NCBI GenBank assembly: GCA_002813285.1
Contig: PHTZ01000001.1
Location: forward strand, 310,001 to 374,000
Direction: 5' to 3'
Source: Flavobacteriaceae bacterium MAR_2009_75
GTDB lineage: Bacteria > Bacteroidota > Bacteroidia > Flavobacteriales > Flavobacteriaceae
DNA: 64,000 bases
Below, one piece after another: positions 49,789 to 59,214 of this stretch (positions are counted from its first letter, which is position 1; every line of letters begins with the position of its first letter). A program made the position numbers and the translations under genes. A model generated the notes under the pieces. That model was not told the origin of the DNA. It saw only the letters and a list, made by a program, of their open reading frames with translations, and made no database searches.

Positions 49789-50988
49789 TTATTGAATAAT
49801 TTCCCTTTCTTTTGATTCTTCTAATTTTGATAAGAAAAATAAAGATAGCACCGCCAATACAGCAGCCACCCAAAGAAATGCAGACTCGTTTATGACATCA
49901 GATAGTCCACCTGCAATTGCAGGGATTAAAACACCTCCTATGACTTCGGCAACCGCCGTGACAAAGCCAACAGCTTTTGCTTTTAAACGATTAGGCACTG
50001 CTTCTGAAGGTACTATGGCTGCAACGAGGGGAATAGTCCCCACCATAGCATAGGTAATAAACATGGCTGGTAAATGAATACCTGTGCCGTTTAAGAAGTA
50101 GACTGCAAAGGGATAAACAATTCCTAAGCATAAAGCGATTAATAAAGCTTTTTTTCTGCCTATTTTATCTGAGATTCCTGGAAAAAACAAAGATGACAAG
50201 AGCATAGAAAGTCCTAGTAATCCCATGGTTTTTTGCATAGTACCAGCATCCATTCCCTGAACATCGGTAAAGTATTTGGTGATAAAAGGTATTGTAGCAA
50301 ACCACCAACCAAAAACACAGCAAGCAAGTGGAGTACCCCATTTAATATTATTATACTGCCATAATTCCTTTATGTTAAACCCATTTTTTTCTTTGATACC
50401 TCTACTTTCTGTTGTAGATTTTTTAAGATAAATAGCTGCTAACACCCCCATGAAAAGGCCTGGTACACCGGCAATATAAAATGCTGTCCGCCAACCCATA
50501 TTTTCGGCTATCTGTATCAGTATGACCGGAGCCAGTATAGAACCGAACAGAGCACCGCCCACAGCCTGTACAATACCAACATTAATACCTAACCTACTTG
50601 GAGAAGATTCCCGCTCTACAAATATTTGAGCCAAAGGAATAACAGGGCCTTCCGCCAAACCCATCACCAAGCGGGCCACCAATAAGGTGCCAAAACCGAT
50701 CGCCATACCTGAACCAAAGGAGCATACCGAAAAAATGACGATAGCCAAAATAAAAGTAATCTTGTTCTTGTTTCTAGCCTCGGACCAAGCTGTTGTAAAA
50801 TAACTGGAAAAAGCCCAGGCCAATGATAAACCTGCTGCTAACAAACCAATTTGGGTATTGTTTAAATTGAGGTCTTTTGCGACATAAGGCACCAAATAAT
50901 TAAGTGCTAACCGGTCAAAAAATAGAACGCCAAACGTCAAGGCCATTAGGCCTACTATTCCATTCTCGTAGGAGAAGAATTTTTTCAT
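49789..50988 (-). CDS. MFS transporter, ACS/aromatic-acid type
   Basis: 399 residues, 12 membrane helices in two halves. MFS signature features: FFDRLALNYLVPYVAKDLNLNNTQIGLLAAGLSLAWAFSS at the start, KIGRKKALLIALCLG between TM8 and TM9-like segments. The fold and the motif in TM1 resemble the anion:cation symporters that import organic acids with protons or sodium. The gene is between a sulfatase and a Rieske oxygenase in one operon, so import of the desulfated aromatic acid is likely. Inner membrane. Confidence 0.88.
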   Translation of the reverse strand: MKKFFSYENGIVGLMALTFGVLFFDRLALNYLVPYVAKDLNLNNTQIGLLAAGLSLAWAFSSYFTTAWSEARNKNKITFILAIVIFSVCSFGSGMAIGFGTLLVARLVMGLAEGPVIPLAQIFVERESSPSRLGINVGIVQAVGGALFGSILAPVILIQIAENMGWRTAFYIAGVPGLFMGVLAAIYLKKSTTESRGIKEKNGFNIKELWQYNNIKWGTPLACCVFGWWFATIPFITKYFTDVQGMDAGTMQKTMGLLGLSMLLSSLFFPGISDKIGRKKALLIALCLGIVYPFAVYFLNGTGIHLPAMFITYAMVGTIPLVAAIVPSEAVPNRLKAKAVGFVTAVAEVIGGVLIPAIAGGLSDVINESAFLWVAAVLAVLSLFFLSKLEESKEREIIQ

Positions 50989-51000
50989 AGCTATAATTAT

Positions 51001-52626
51001 TTAGTGTGGAGATTTTCTAAACTGTGTTTTTTTGCCCATCTCCTCTGACCAAGCAACAACCCCATTGGCATTTGCCCAAACGTTATAAATTGAATCCATT
51101 TTAGCAATGATTTCTGGTTTAGAAGAAGCGATATCATTAGATTCGGTTCTATCGGTAGAAAGGTCATACAGTTCCCACTCTTTTTGGTACTGATGAACAC
51201 CCTTTAAATCGCCCAACCAAACGGCACGGTCACCAAACCATTCAAAACAAATGGGTTGTTCCCTGTTCCAATCTTCACCTTGCAATAAGGGCAGAAAACT
51301 TTCACCGGCTAAGGCGTTAGCTTTAGTGCCATTATAGGTTTCAGGGTATTCAATACTGGCGATATCTAATAAAGTGGGCATTATATCTACCACGTGGCTA
51401 CCCCCTTTCATTACCTTTCCCGTTTCTTTTTGATTTGGATAACGTATAATAAACGGTGTTGCTAGGCCCCCTTCATAAGGAGATGATTTATAACTTCTTA
51501 ATGGACTGTTAGACACCTGTGCCCATTTTTTGGAATACGATTCCATTGAACCCGCAGTACCCACAGGGCCTTCATTTCGTTTAACCGTAAATGGCATTTT
51601 GCCAACATCCATATTTTCAGCGCCATTGTCAGATAGAAAAACAACTACCGTATTATCCAATTGACCAGTTGTACCTAAATAATTCAATAGTTTTCCTATA
51701 TTTTGGTCCAAATTGTCTACCATCGCGGCATAAACTTCCATTTTCAAAGTCCATTCGCTTTTTTCTTCTGCGGTTAAGCTATCCCAAGGTGGTAATAATT
51801 TATCTTTAAAGAGATTCCAGTCTTCATCAGCAAGGCCTAGTTTTTTGATGTTCTCAAAACGGAGTTTACGTAGTTCATCCCAACCAGCGTCATATTTTCC
51901 TTTATACTTGGCAATATCTTCCGGTTTTGCATGTAATGGCCAGTGCGGAGAATTATAGGCCATATAAAGTAGAAATGGTTTTTCTGCTGGATTGTTCTTT
52001 ACAAAATCGATAGCTCTTGTAGTGAGTTCATCGGTTAAGTAAAAATCTTCCTTCTCCATGTTATAAACCTCATTACCTTCATATAAAAAAGCTGTTGATG
52101 GTGGGCCTTTTAGCAAAGGCTTAGTATCAAAATAACTGGCGCCACCATCCAAAAAACCAAAGAAATTATCAAAACCACGCTGTAGTGGCCAATGTGGTTT
52201 TTCATTGCCAACATGCCATTTACCGGCCATATAGGTGGAATATCCACCTGCCTTAAATACCTCGCCCAGGGTCAGTGATTCTTTGTTAATATAACCTTCA
52301 TAACCTTTTACCCCAAAATCTTCATTAAAGAAGCCCATACCTGCTTTGTGCGGATATTGCCCAGTAAGCAAACTGGTGCGTGAAGGAGCGCAGATGGTAT
52401 TGGTGTAAAAACGTGTTAACCGTGTTCCTTCAGACGCAAGACGATCAAGGCTTGGCGTATTTATTTCTGATCCATAATTTCCCAAATCAGAAAAGCCCAT
52501 ATCATCTGCCAAAATCAAAACTATGTTCGGTTTTTTTTCTGGCTGGGTAGCCTCTGCTTTATTTGTAGCGGCGTCTTTACAGCTAAGACAGAAAAGGGTA
52601 AAAACTCCTAAAATCAGTATTCTCAT
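51001..52626 (-). CDS. S1-type sulfatase (arylsulfatase-like) lipoprotein
   Basis: 541 residues with lipobox LSC at residues 14-16 (MRILILGVFTLFCLSC), so envelope-anchored. Formylglycine motif C79-A-P-S-R83 (ICAPSRTSLLTGQ), metal-site DDMGFSDLG, late LSDNGAE. The Cys must be converted to formylglycine by an FGE or anSME elsewhere. In this locus, with ring oxygenases and a TonB receptor but no glycoside hydrolase, an aryl sulfate ester is a better guess than a polysaccharide sulfate. Stop-to-start gap to the MFS gene is 12 bp. Confidence 0.9.
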   Translation of the reverse strand: MRILILGVFTLFCLSCKDAATNKAEATQPEKKPNIVLILADDMGFSDLGNYGSEINTPSLDRLASEGTRLTRFYTNTICAPSRTSLLTGQYPHKAGMGFFNEDFGVKGYEGYINKESLTLGEVFKAGGYSTYMAGKWHVGNEKPHWPLQRGFDNFFGFLDGGASYFDTKPLLKGPPSTAFLYEGNEVYNMEKEDFYLTDELTTRAIDFVKNNPAEKPFLLYMAYNSPHWPLHAKPEDIAKYKGKYDAGWDELRKLRFENIKKLGLADEDWNLFKDKLLPPWDSLTAEEKSEWTLKMEVYAAMVDNLDQNIGKLLNYLGTTGQLDNTVVVFLSDNGAENMDVGKMPFTVKRNEGPVGTAGSMESYSKKWAQVSNSPLRSYKSSPYEGGLATPFIIRYPNQKETGKVMKGGSHVVDIMPTLLDIASIEYPETYNGTKANALAGESFLPLLQGEDWNREQPICFEWFGDRAVWLGDLKGVHQYQKEWELYDLSTDRTESNDIASSKPEIIAKMDSIYNVWANANGVVAWSEEMGKKTQFRKSPH

Positions 52627-52776
52627 AAAACAATTTTTTAAAATTATAAAACGCTCATTTTCAACTTGTAAAATATCAAATTGAGGTTTGTCTTTTGAAA
52701 GAAACTAAGGATATAGAACTTGAGATTCAATACCCTTAGCTTAAAAAAACACTTATTCAAAAAACGAAAGCAAACA

Positions 52777-55659
52777 TTAGAATCTATAAGTGGCAGTTAA
52801 GAAATAAGCTCTTGGCATGCTACCCTGTGTTGAGAAAGTTGCATTGGGATTGTTGGCAATATAATCAGGACCAAAACCATCTCTGTTTAGAGCCTGTGGA
52901 AAACCACCTGGTCCTTGCCATCCTAAAATCCCGTATTTGTCCAACACATTATTGATATTTAGTTGCAGTCCGAATTTTTTAGAAAAATCATAACCAAAAG
53001 CTAAATCTACGTTGCCGTAGGCCGGTAGAACAAAAGCATTTGGCACATTCGCCTGTCTGTCTCCCATATAACTATAGTTTAATGACGCATAGAATTTTTC
53101 ACCGTTATAAATGGGGTTGATATTAAATATGAGGTTAGCACTGTTATCCGCTTCATTACCCGAGTAATCTACAATTGTATCGTCACCTGCACCATCTTCA
53201 CCTTCAGCCCAAGCGGTGTACTTGTCTGCTTTAGCGTTTTGGATTACTGCATTTGCCCTAACCAACCATTTATCGGTAATATTATAGGTTCCTTCCAGTT
53301 CAAAACCTAATGTTGTGTATTCGTTAAACTGATATGCCGGAGAGTAGTTTGTACGATTCTCAGTTGAAAAAGTTTGAATATTGGGTACATTCTTCAGGTT
53401 ACTATAAAATGGTGTTGCCACCAATTTCAACTTTTCGGTATTAACTTTATACCCTATTTCAAATTGGGTTATTTCTTCTAGAAGCGATTCACTTTGATTC
53501 AAGGTATTCACTAAATCATCATTATTTAAATCTAAATAAAATGAAGTTGAAGGTGCTTTGTTACCACGGGCGAACCTTGCATAGATAGCCTGTTGATCGC
53601 TAAATTTATAATTTAGACCCGCAGTGTATGAGAAACTATTTAAATCATAATCGTAATTATTCGGAGTACCTGCTGTTCCACCACCATTGTCCCAAAGGGT
53701 AAGCGGATTGCCATCACGACCTCCAAAAGAAGGGTCATTCTGTCGAGGGTTTCCAATTGCTATAGAATTAAACCCTTCTGAAGTTATACTTTCATATCGA
53801 AGTCCGTAATCGAAAGTTAGTTGGGGCGTAATCTTCCAATTGTGCCCAAAGAAAAGAGCAAATATACCTTGTGTAGTTTCACCATTGTCGGAACCTGTCC
53901 ACCCTACATTCATAAAACCTTCAGGGCTTGTAACTTCGTAAGTGTTGCCATCATTGGCATCTAATGTTATCTGAGCGGGTACTGGTCTATCTTGAATTAG
54001 ACCTCCACTAAGGCCCATACCTTTGTTATAGTTCGTAATATCCAAAGTTGAGCGGCTAAAAAAACTACCTAGGTTAAAACTGCTTTTTTCTGTTTTTTTG
54101 GTAAAGACCAACTGATTTGCAATTTCATTTCTGTCAATATCGGTATAGAACAATGGCATGAACAGCAATGAATTAGGCTGAATATTTGATCCAGGAAAAT
54201 TATTATTTGCTCCAGGAGTAAAAAGTACCGGTGGCCCAGGTACAGCACCGGGCCCAACATTGGGGGTCAAGGTTACGGTACCGAATTCTTGACCTGTAGT
54301 TGGGTCTGCAAATCTGTACGTACCCGTACGGTGAGGTGCAGGCCCGGCAAATAAGCCCGGTATGGCATAGAATGGAATGTCGGTAGTGCTTATGGGCGTA
54401 ACAACTGCAGTAGCATTTCTTTCATCATCTTTTCTAGAATACTTGAAATCATTTTTGAGTGAAAATCCTTTTCCTAAATCTTGCACCCAGTTGAAACCAA
54501 CAGAGCGGTCTATATTGTGCAGCAAATCAGTAGAACTGATAGTTCGAGAGCCTTCGTCATTAAATGGCACTTCCATTGAGAAGTCATATAAGGCATAGGA
54601 ATCGTACTTAGAAAAACCATCTGCAATCTGTGGATCTTCCCAGTTTGTAGAAGGTATAAATGCCATTCTATCGTTCTTATCGTTCAAATATTTTAGGTTA
54701 ACCCTAAACGAACCTGAATTGTATTTTTTTACAATATTAGCTCTAATTTGACCGCCCTTGTTAATGGGATAACCACGGTCTCTTGCACCATCGGATTGGC
54801 GGAAGAAACCTCCAACATTATAGGTCCAACCCTTGCTCATTGGTCCACCAACATTAAAGTCAGCCCTGTAATATGGGTTTTTTCCATTACCTTCTAGACC
54901 GTATTTCGCCCTTACTTCACCGGCAAACTCATTACCTCCAGTTTTAGATACGTAATTAAAGATTCCCCCAGGAGCATTGGCACCCAAGATAGAGGCAGTA
55001 CCCCCTCTAACGGCTTCAACACGAGAGGTCATGGCATCAGCTCTCAAAAATAAATCAGGATATAACTCAACGTTGGTTACTGGTAAACCATCCTCTTGTA
55101 AGGATACATATCTATATCCGTTAAGGTTATCAATTGAATTTGCTGAAAGCCCCCTTGAATAAACGGAGTTCCAAATCTCTCCCCTTGCTTGGTTTACAAA
55201 AACACCCGGTATGTTCTTTAACAAATCTGCAGAACTAGTGGGCGCAACTCTTGCCAATTGTTTAGCCCCGATAGTCGTAATTGCCACAGAGGCATCCATA
55301 CGACTGCGGGCATCAAATACACCGGTCACCACAACGTCATCCAATTGCGTGGCATCTTCTGATAGCGAAACAGATAAAGGTTGCGATTGCGGTACCGACA
55401 CAGAAATTATCTGTTTTGTAAAACCGACAAAAGAAATAATTACTTGGTAATCTCCAGAATCTAGACCACTAAGCCTAAATTTTCCACCAAAATCGGTCAT
55501 TGTTCCATTTTGTGTTCCATCAATTATAACGGACGCACCTGGCAATACAATACCGGATTCATCTTTAACTTGACCAGTGATTTCGCCCGTTTGAGCTTGA
55601 ACAAAACCAATCATAAAGAATCCGAAACAAGTTAAAATTAATCGAACATGTGTTTTCAT
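52777..55659 (-). CDS. TonB-dependent receptor with carboxypeptidase-like domain
   Basis: 960 residues with a signal peptide. N-terminal CarboxypepD_reg-like domain (TGEITGQVKDESGIVLPGASVIIDGTQNGTMTDFGGKF), TonB-box-like region DDVVVTG, plug (RVAPTSSADLLKNIPGVFVNQ) and a long barrel ending FLTATYRF. It is not followed by a SusD gene, so it is not a classical SusCD pair; it probably imports a small molecule. The promoter carries the bipartite element. Likely outer membrane entry of the aromatic or aryl sulfate substrate, by gene context. Confidence 0.9.
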   Translation of the reverse strand: MKTHVRLILTCFGFFMIGFVQAQTGEITGQVKDESGIVLPGASVIIDGTQNGTMTDFGGKFRLSGLDSGDYQVIISFVGFTKQIISVSVPQSQPLSVSLSEDATQLDDVVVTGVFDARSRMDASVAITTIGAKQLARVAPTSSADLLKNIPGVFVNQARGEIWNSVYSRGLSANSIDNLNGYRYVSLQEDGLPVTNVELYPDLFLRADAMTSRVEAVRGGTASILGANAPGGIFNYVSKTGGNEFAGEVRAKYGLEGNGKNPYYRADFNVGGPMSKGWTYNVGGFFRQSDGARDRGYPINKGGQIRANIVKKYNSGSFRVNLKYLNDKNDRMAFIPSTNWEDPQIADGFSKYDSYALYDFSMEVPFNDEGSRTISSTDLLHNIDRSVGFNWVQDLGKGFSLKNDFKYSRKDDERNATAVVTPISTTDIPFYAIPGLFAGPAPHRTGTYRFADPTTGQEFGTVTLTPNVGPGAVPGPPVLFTPGANNNFPGSNIQPNSLLFMPLFYTDIDRNEIANQLVFTKKTEKSSFNLGSFFSRSTLDITNYNKGMGLSGGLIQDRPVPAQITLDANDGNTYEVTSPEGFMNVGWTGSDNGETTQGIFALFFGHNWKITPQLTFDYGLRYESITSEGFNSIAIGNPRQNDPSFGGRDGNPLTLWDNGGGTAGTPNNYDYDLNSFSYTAGLNYKFSDQQAIYARFARGNKAPSTSFYLDLNNDDLVNTLNQSESLLEEITQFEIGYKVNTEKLKLVATPFYSNLKNVPNIQTFSTENRTNYSPAYQFNEYTTLGFELEGTYNITDKWLVRANAVIQNAKADKYTAWAEGEDGAGDDTIVDYSGNEADNSANLIFNINPIYNGEKFYASLNYSYMGDRQANVPNAFVLPAYGNVDLAFGYDFSKKFGLQLNINNVLDKYGILGWQGPGGFPQALNRDGFGPDYIANNPNATFSTQGSMPRAYFLTATYRF

Positions 55660-55688
55660 TTGAAGTTAGTTTAAGTTGAAATAAAATA

Positions 55689-55770
55689 ACATTAATCATA
55701 TTGATGTTCTAATTTTATCAATATATTAAAAATATTGTCTTCAAATTTCTAATATAATAATGATTAATGT
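55689..55770. repeat. 11-bp inverted repeat flanking the receptor promoter
   Basis: ACATTAATCAT (55689-55699) and ATGATTAATGT (55760-55770), perfect, 60 bases apart. The right arm ends on the first base of the bipartite element; the -7 box lies between the arms. Confidence 0.5.
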
Positions 55771-55805
55771 GAATCAATAAAAGAACTATACTATTCAAAA
55801 TCAAT
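55770..55805. promoter_or_regulatory. Bipartite regulatory element, copy 2 (receptor operon)
   Basis: TGAATCA (55770-55776), 15 bases, TATTCAAAATCAAT (55792-55805). A -7-like box GAAATTTG (minus strand) starts at the same distance, 28 bases, from the element as in copy 1. Confidence 0.65.
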
Positions 55806-55888
55806 ACATTTTGTAAATCGAGAAAAATATTCCGTTTTAAACTTGAAAAAATTAGGGCCTTTTTCAATTCAACTTATTCATTAAAGCT

Positions 55889-55928
55889 TCAATTGGAAAG
55901 TTGGCCTTATAAGCCGTCAGCCAATTGA
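55889..55928. repeat. Inverted repeat TCAATTGG / CCAATTGA
   Basis: 8-bp arms with a 24-base middle that contains a second short dyad GGC / GCC. Upstream of the receptor operon; role unknown. Confidence 0.35.
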
Positions 55929-56252
55929 GATTTTAAGATTATAAAATACAGGTCTTGTCAGTACTCAACTTGACCATCAAAATCATTTTTTGAAGTAAAA
56001 TATAATAGGACAACCGTACCGGAATATATCTACGCCAATTGATGAATGGTAGAACCCCTTTATGTGTTATTTATAAAATTAAATAGTGTAGAGAAGTATT
56101 GGAAGCTCAACATACAGTTGTCTAAATACGGAAACTCAAAAAATAACTAAATTATGGGCCTACCCCCTACTTAGCAGCTGAACTGAATAGGTATAACATC
56201 GTACATTTGTTTTTAGATATACGACCGAAATACAACATAATGGCCCTATAGC

Positions 56253-57164
56253 TTACGTTGTCTGTGCATATTCTTTAGGGGAAAGACCTGTTTGTTTTTT
56301 AAAAAAACGGGCAAAATTACTTGGGGTTTGGTTGCACAGTTTAACTGCGATTTCCGATACATTAAGTTCAGAATGCTTAATTAGCGTTTTAGCTTCTAGA
56401 ATGAGCATTTCCTTTAAAAGGTCTTGGGCAGTTTTATCAATCGCCGTTTTTACGCATTTGTTAAGGTAGTTTGGGGTTACGTTCAATAAATCGGCATAAT
56501 CGGTAATGTTTTGATAATCATAAATATGTTTTGCCAAAGCATGTTTATAGCGCTTGGTAATTTCAAAATTTGATTTTCTGGTTTTTGTAACTACATCTGG
56601 TATTTCGGTCTTTAACTCTTCGAAAATAGCCATTAGGTATAAAGAGAATAAATTTTTTCCGTAGTTCTCACCTCTGTAAATCGTAAATAATCGATTTAGT
56701 ATTCCAGTAATTATTTCTTGGGTTTCTGATGTTATCTGTAATACCGGATTCGACTGATATTGAAAAAAAGCAAAACGTTCGGTCAGCATGCCTTTCGGAA
56801 ACATATCAAAAATACGTTCATGAAAGTGACAGTAAAAACCTTCGGCATCTTCACTTATCATTTCATGCTCCGTTATTTGGTAAGCAGGTAGAAAAAAAAT
56901 GGCCGGGGCCTTAATTTGATAACTATTAAGACCTTTGCTTCTTTTTGAAGTGCCTTTGGTCAAAAAGAAAAAATCGTGAAATGTCTTGCGATGGGGCAAA
57001 ACATGAAAACTTTTTTTATCGCTTATGTCATCGATTCTATTAATATGAAAATCATCGTGCCTTGTATTCGATATGATGGGCAACCAATCAATAGAATGCA
57101 TATGAAAGTTTGAAATTTCATATGAACTCAAGATAGGTATACTTTTTTCTTTACCGATTTTCAT
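56253..57164 (-). CDS. AraC-family transcriptional regulator
   Basis: 303 residues. N-terminal cupin-like sensor (KTFHDFFFLTKGTSKRSKGLNSYQIKAPAIFFLPAYQITEH) and a C-terminal pair of HTH motifs: ITDYADLLNVTPNYLNKCVKTAIDKTAQDLLKEMLILEAKTLIKHSELNVSEIAVKLCNQTPSNFARFFKKQTGLSPKEYAQ. The effector is probably the aromatic substrate or an intermediate. It is 11 bp downstream of the cyclase gene, so both come from the promoter region at 57935-58152, which has the bipartite element; autoregulation is likely. Confidence 0.92.
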   Translation of the reverse strand: MKIGKEKSIPILSSYEISNFHMHSIDWLPIISNTRHDDFHINRIDDISDKKSFHVLPHRKTFHDFFFLTKGTSKRSKGLNSYQIKAPAIFFLPAYQITEHEMISEDAEGFYCHFHERIFDMFPKGMLTERFAFFQYQSNPVLQITSETQEIITGILNRLFTIYRGENYGKNLFSLYLMAIFEELKTEIPDVVTKTRKSNFEITKRYKHALAKHIYDYQNITDYADLLNVTPNYLNKCVKTAIDKTAQDLLKEMLILEAKTLIKHSELNVSEIAVKLCNQTPSNFARFFKKQTGLSPKEYAQTT

Positions 57165-57175
57165 AAGGGTTACTT

Positions 57176-57934
57176 TTATTCTTCAAGTATCGCTACCGCA
57201 CGGGTCCACCCGCCACTTGCTTTTTCAATTTTAGCGGGAAAACAGGCTACTTTAAAGCCATAAGGGGGCAGCTGGTCTAAATTGGCCAATTTTTCTATCT
57301 GGCAGTATTCTTTTTCAATACCCACATAATGGGCCTGCCAAATAACGCCCTCCCTTGGGTTGGCCTTATAATCTTCTACCTGTAAATGCATAGGGATGTC
57401 CCACCCCCAGCCATCGGTACCCATTACCTTAATACCTTGGTCTATTAACCAGTGGGTCGCTTGGGCCGACGCACCAACATGTATTTTAGTAAAATCATCA
57501 TCATGTATTCTTTTATCGGCATCGCAGCGAATCAATACGATATCAAATGGTTTCAAGGTGTAATCGATAGCTTCTAACTTTTCTATTAAATCTTCTGGTT
57601 CAAACATATACCCATCTGGCTTATCTGTAAAATCTAAAACCACACCATCTCTAAAAAACCAATCCAGGGGCATTTCATCTATGGTTCTAGAGGGCTCGCC
57701 ATTACATGTTGGATAGTAATGATAAGGAGCATCTACATGCGTGCCACAATGACTAGTAACCGTCAAAAATTCACCAGCCGGACCATTTCCATTAGGAAAT
57801 ACATCGGTCAGACCGCCAAAGAGAATACTTCCCATTTTTTGAGCACCGTCTTTATGGTCTTCATATACAATTTTGGTAGGCAGGGGCTCTTTAATTTTTT
57901 CTGAAATGGTTACGGAAAGGTCTATTATCTTCAT
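57176..57934 (-). CDS. Cyclase-family hydrolase (kynurenine formamidase-like)
   Basis: 252 residues with the metal signature SHCGTHVDAPYHYYPT (HxGTHxDxPxH), as in kynurenine formamidase KynB, isatin hydrolase and related Mn/Zn hydrolases of the cyclase family (PF04199). Further conserved: LIRCDADKRIHDDDF and the late GAWTRAV-like SGGWTRAVAILEE. It may open a lactone or amide intermediate in the pathway. First gene of the cyclase-araC operon; divergent from vanA. Confidence 0.85.
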   Translation of the reverse strand: MKIIDLSVTISEKIKEPLPTKIVYEDHKDGAQKMGSILFGGLTDVFPNGNGPAGEFLTVTSHCGTHVDAPYHYYPTCNGEPSRTIDEMPLDWFFRDGVVLDFTDKPDGYMFEPEDLIEKLEAIDYTLKPFDIVLIRCDADKRIHDDDFTKIHVGASAQATHWLIDQGIKVMGTDGWGWDIPMHLQVEDYKANPREGVIWQAHYVGIEKEYCQIEKLANLDQLPPYGFKVACFPAKIEKASGGWTRAVAILEE

Positions 57935-58033
57935 AGTGTATTAGTAAAAATTCAAAATTTAATTCAATTTTAGCCCTATATGACATTGTAGGTAGGCTAT
58001 TATTGTAAAATTGATAAAAAGAAAATTAAAAAT

Positions 58034-58069
58034 TGAATCATTTACAAGCTAAATATATTCAATATCAAT
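58034..58069. promoter_or_regulatory. Bipartite regulatory element, copy 3 (cyclase-araC / vanAB divergent promoter)
   Basis: TGAATCA (58034-58040), 15 bases, TATTCAATATCAAT (58056-58069). It lies 99 bp upstream of the cyclase ATG in the same orientation as the other copies have to their genes, and 83 bp upstream of the vanA-like ATG. The position expected for a -7 box on the minus strand reads CAATTTTA, a poor match. Confidence 0.65.
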
Positions 58070-58152
58070 CCTTTATTGTGAAATAAATTAAAAATGTATC
58101 AAATTGTATTCTAAATCATAAGGTTTAGCTGATAATCCTATAAAATAACATC

Positions 58153-59214
58153 ATGTCTACACATACTTTTACCATGAACGAATCTTTCCCCATGAACGCT
58201 TGGTATGCGGTTGCTTGGGATGTAGAATTAAAGCATAAATTACTACCACGTACAATTTGTAACAAGCCTTTGGTTTTATATCGAAAAAAAGATGGAACGC
58301 CAATAGCCCTGGAAGATGCTTGCTGGCATAGGCTTCTGCCCTTATCAAAAGGTAGTTTAAGGGATGATACGGTTGTTTGTGGCTATCACGGTTTGGAATA
58401 TAATAGTGATGGGCGTTGTTCGTATATGCCATCGCAAGAAACCATAAACCCATCTGCCTGTGTACGCTCATATCCTGTAATTCAGAAATATCGTTTTATT
58501 TGGGTGTGGATGGGCAACCCGGCATTGGCCGATGAATCAAAAATTCCGGATATGCATTGGAACGATGATCCAGACTGGGCAGGTGACGGACAAATGATCA
58601 AAGTGCACTGTAATTACAGGTTGGTGGTAGATAATTTGATGGACCTTACCCATGAAACCTTTGTACATTCAGAAACTATTGGTGACCGTAATGTGGCAGA
58701 AGCACCCTTTGATGTACACTACGATGAGAAAACGGCGACCGTTACGCGTTGGATGGAAGATATACAGCCACCACCATTTTGGAAAGGGCAGTTGAACAAA
58801 GTGTTTGACCATGATGGTACCGTAGATCGCTGGCAGATCATAAAATTTGAAGCTCCCTGTACCGTAAATATTGATGTTGGCGTAGCCATAGCCAATACAG
58901 GTGCCAAAGAAGGTGATAGGTCTAAAGGGGTCAATGGCTATGTATTAAATACCATAACACCATCTACGAACCAAACTTGTCTTTATTTCTGGGCGTTCAG
59001 CAGAAATTATAACTTAAAGGATCAAAGTAATACTACAGAACTTAAAAATGGGGTCGCCCATATTTTTTCTCAGGATGAGTATATTTTAGAGGCCCAACAA
59101 AAGGCAATCAACGAAAACCCGGATCGTGAATTTTATAATTTGAACATAGATGCCGGTGCTATGTGGGCAAGAAGAATTACGGATAATATGGTAGCAAAAG
59201 AAAAGAACAACTAA
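58153..59214 (+). CDS. vanA: Rieske oxygenase subunit, vanillate O-demethylase type
   Basis: 353 residues. Rieske site C57-W-H59 (LEDACWHRLLPLS) and C76-x-x-H79 (VCGYHGLEY), non-haem iron site NLMDLTHETFVH with His167, His172 and Asp164. The length and order match VanA-type oxygenases that demethylate methoxylated benzoates such as vanillate or syringate. The next gene, VanB-like, starts inside its stop codon (ATGA), a true two-component pair. The precise substrate is inferred only at class level. Confidence 0.9.
   Translation: MSTHTFTMNESFPMNAWYAVAWDVELKHKLLPRTICNKPLVLYRKKDGTPIALEDACWHRLLPLSKGSLRDDTVVCGYHGLEYNSDGRCSYMPSQETINPSACVRSYPVIQKYRFIWVWMGNPALADESKIPDMHWNDDPDWAGDGQMIKVHCNYRLVVDNLMDLTHETFVHSETIGDRNVAEAPFDVHYDEKTATVTRWMEDIQPPPFWKGQLNKVFDHDGTVDRWQIIKFEAPCTVNIDVGVAIANTGAKEGDRSKGVNGYVLNTITPSTNQTCLYFWAFSRNYNLKDQSNTTELKNGVAHIFSQDEYILEAQQKAINENPDREFYNLNIDAGAMWARRITDNMVAKEKNN

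Larger units (their letters stand above)
55660..56252. other. 593-bp intergenic region: receptor promoter and repeats
   Basis: AT-rich. It holds the receptor promoter candidate (-7-like GAAATTTG on the minus strand at 55749-55742), the 11-bp inverted repeat ACATTAATCAT / ATGATTAATGT, the bipartite element at 55770-55805, and a further inverted repeat TCAATTGG / CCAATTGA at 55889-55928. From 55930 to 56250 I see nothing interpretable. Confidence 0.55.
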
